Shown here: piece by piece, positions 63,436-64,000 of the stretch
How positions within the stretch are numbered: the stretch's first letter is position 1
Layout: each line of letters starts with the position of its first letter
NCBI GenBank assembly: GCA_003963075.1
Contig: RXJV01000085.1
Span: 1-64,000, forward strand
Length of the DNA stretch: 64,000 bases
Direction of reading: 5' to 3'
Origin: Burkholderiales bacterium
Lineage (GTDB): Bacteria > Pseudomonadota > Gammaproteobacteria > Burkholderiales > Burkholderiaceae_C
Program-made: the position numbers and the translations under genes
Notes under the pieces: model-generated
What the model saw: only the letters and a program-made list of their open reading frames with translations
What the model was told of the DNA's origin: nothing
The model's database searches: none

Positions 63436-64000
63436 ATGAATGTGATCATTCTCGATGACTACCAGGACGCCGTCCGCAAGCTGCGCTGCGCGGCCAAGCT
63501 GGAGCCGCTGAACGCCAAGGTCTTCACCAACACGGTGAAGGGCATCGGGCAACTCTCCGTGCGGCTGCGCGACGCCGAGGTGCTGGTGCTGATCCGGGAG
63601 CGCACGGCCTTCCCGCGCCAGTTGCTCGAAAAGCTGCCCAAGCTGAAGCTCATCTCCCAGACCGGCCGCGTCGGCAGCCACATCGACCTGGAAGCCTGCA
63701 CGCGGCTGGGCATTGCCGTGGCCGAAGGCGTCGGCAGCCCGGTCGCGCCAGCCGAGCTGACCTGGGCGCTGATCATGGCGTCCATGCGCCGGCTGCCGCA
63801 GTACATCGGCAACCTCAAGCATGGCGCCTGGCAGCAGGCCGGGCTGAAGGCGGCGTCCATGCCGGCCAATTTCGGCGTCGGCATGCTGCTGCGTGGCAAG
63901 ACGCTGGGAATCTGGGGCTACGGCAAGATCGGCCAGCTCGTCGCCGGCTATGGCCGCGCCTTCGGCATGACCGTGCAGGTCTGGGGCAGCGAGTCGTCGC
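63436..64000 (+). CDS. D-2-hydroxyacid dehydrogenase family protein (3' end outside the window)
   Basis: The frame opens at ATG 63436 (MNVIILDDYQDAVRKLRCAA) and runs off the right edge after 188 codons. LISQTGRVGSHIDLEACTRL near residue 74 and the Rossmann start TLGIWGYGKIGQLVAGYGRA near 156 are typical of NAD-dependent D-isomer-specific 2-hydroxyacid dehydrogenases. The catalytic His/Glu pair would lie beyond the edge. Divergent from the DUF1993 gene with a 158-bp gap. Confidence 0.88.
   Translation, partial: MNVIILDDYQDAVRKLRCAAKLEPLNAKVFTNTVKGIGQLSVRLRDAEVLVLIRERTAFPRQLLEKLPKLKLISQTGRVGSHIDLEACTRLGIAVAEGVGSPVAPAELTWALIMASMRRLPQYIGNLKHGAWQQAGLKAASMPANFGVGMLLRGKTLGIWGYGKIGQLVAGYGRAFGMTVQVWGSESS

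Noticed and set aside
1-64000. CRISPR arrays, rRNA or tRNA genes
   Set aside because: No spaced direct-repeat arrays, no rRNA signature sequence and no cloverleaf-like block with a T-loop GTTCRA motif were noticed; a covariance search would be needed to exclude tRNAs fully.

Overview
The window reads as chromosomal DNA of a high-GC betaproteobacterium, most likely Burkholderiales (Roseateles/Rubrivivax/Leptothrix-like). The evidence is the strong G/C third-position bias, the adjacent aat-bpt pair, the kdp operon and a complete exosortase A (XrtA)/PEP-CTERM exopolysaccharide locus. The genus is a guess from gene content only.

Layout. 0-4.4 kb, minus strand: a kdp K+-ATPase operon (a 31-codon micro-ORF, kdpF, kdpA, kdpB, joined by overlapping stop/start codons) followed by a TorF-type porin gene that runs off the left edge. 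4.6-8.5 kb: ordinary housekeeping genes (GNAT-like protein, periplasmic binding protein, riboflavin synthase, Spx/ArsC-like reductase, aat, bpt). 8.5-57.8 kb: a roughly 49 kb polysaccharide locus. Its left arm holds an acyl/aminoacyl module (acyl-CoA ligase-like and PLP decarboxylase on minus; ACP, DegT enzyme, FemAB-like protein, two alpha/beta hydrolases, TPR protein, two glycosyltransferases, a second FemAB-like protein and a degenerate asparagine-synthetase-like protein on plus). Its middle (21.3-43.5 kb, nearly all minus) holds diacetamido-uronate sugar genes (wbpE/D/B-like), a flippase, a Wzy-like ligase, many glycosyltransferases, an AlgD-like dehydrogenase, an intact amidotransferase and a TviB/WbpO-like dehydrogenase. 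Its right arm (54.3-43.5 kb, minus) is the canonical XrtA secretion block: Wza-like lipoprotein, chain-length protein, tyrosine autokinase, outer-membrane protein, AAA ATPase, deacetylase, FemAB, glycosyltransferase, exosortase. Beyond it lie ThiF-like, nitroreductase-like and GT1-like genes (54.5-57.8 kb), one PEP-CTERM substrate protein, and the TPR lipoprotein PrsT. 62-64 kb: an IS3-type transposase remnant, a DUF1993 protein and the start of a D-2-hydroxyacid dehydrogenase.

How it fits together. Nucleotide sugars (probably a GDP-uronate and a diacetamido-uronate) are assembled on a lipid carrier by about ten glycosyltransferases, flipped and polymerised, and exported through the Wza/Wzc-like block. 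XrtA would process the PEP-CTERM protein at the inner membrane. The ACP/ligase/decarboxylase/FemAB genes probably add acyl or aminoacyl decorations. Two good sigma-54 (-24/-12) promoters, one ahead of the PEP-CTERM gene and one ahead of the export operon, suggest co-regulation of protein and polymer. The usual regulators (PrsK/PrsR) and the initiating phosphoglycosyltransferase are not in this window.

Most worth a second look: the ThiF/nitroreductase/GT1 trio beside the export operon, the paired sigma-54 promoters, the (Tyr-Gly)9 kinase tail encoded by a hexanucleotide repeat, the porin gene inside the kdp operon, and phased CTTGAT repeats upstream of kdp.
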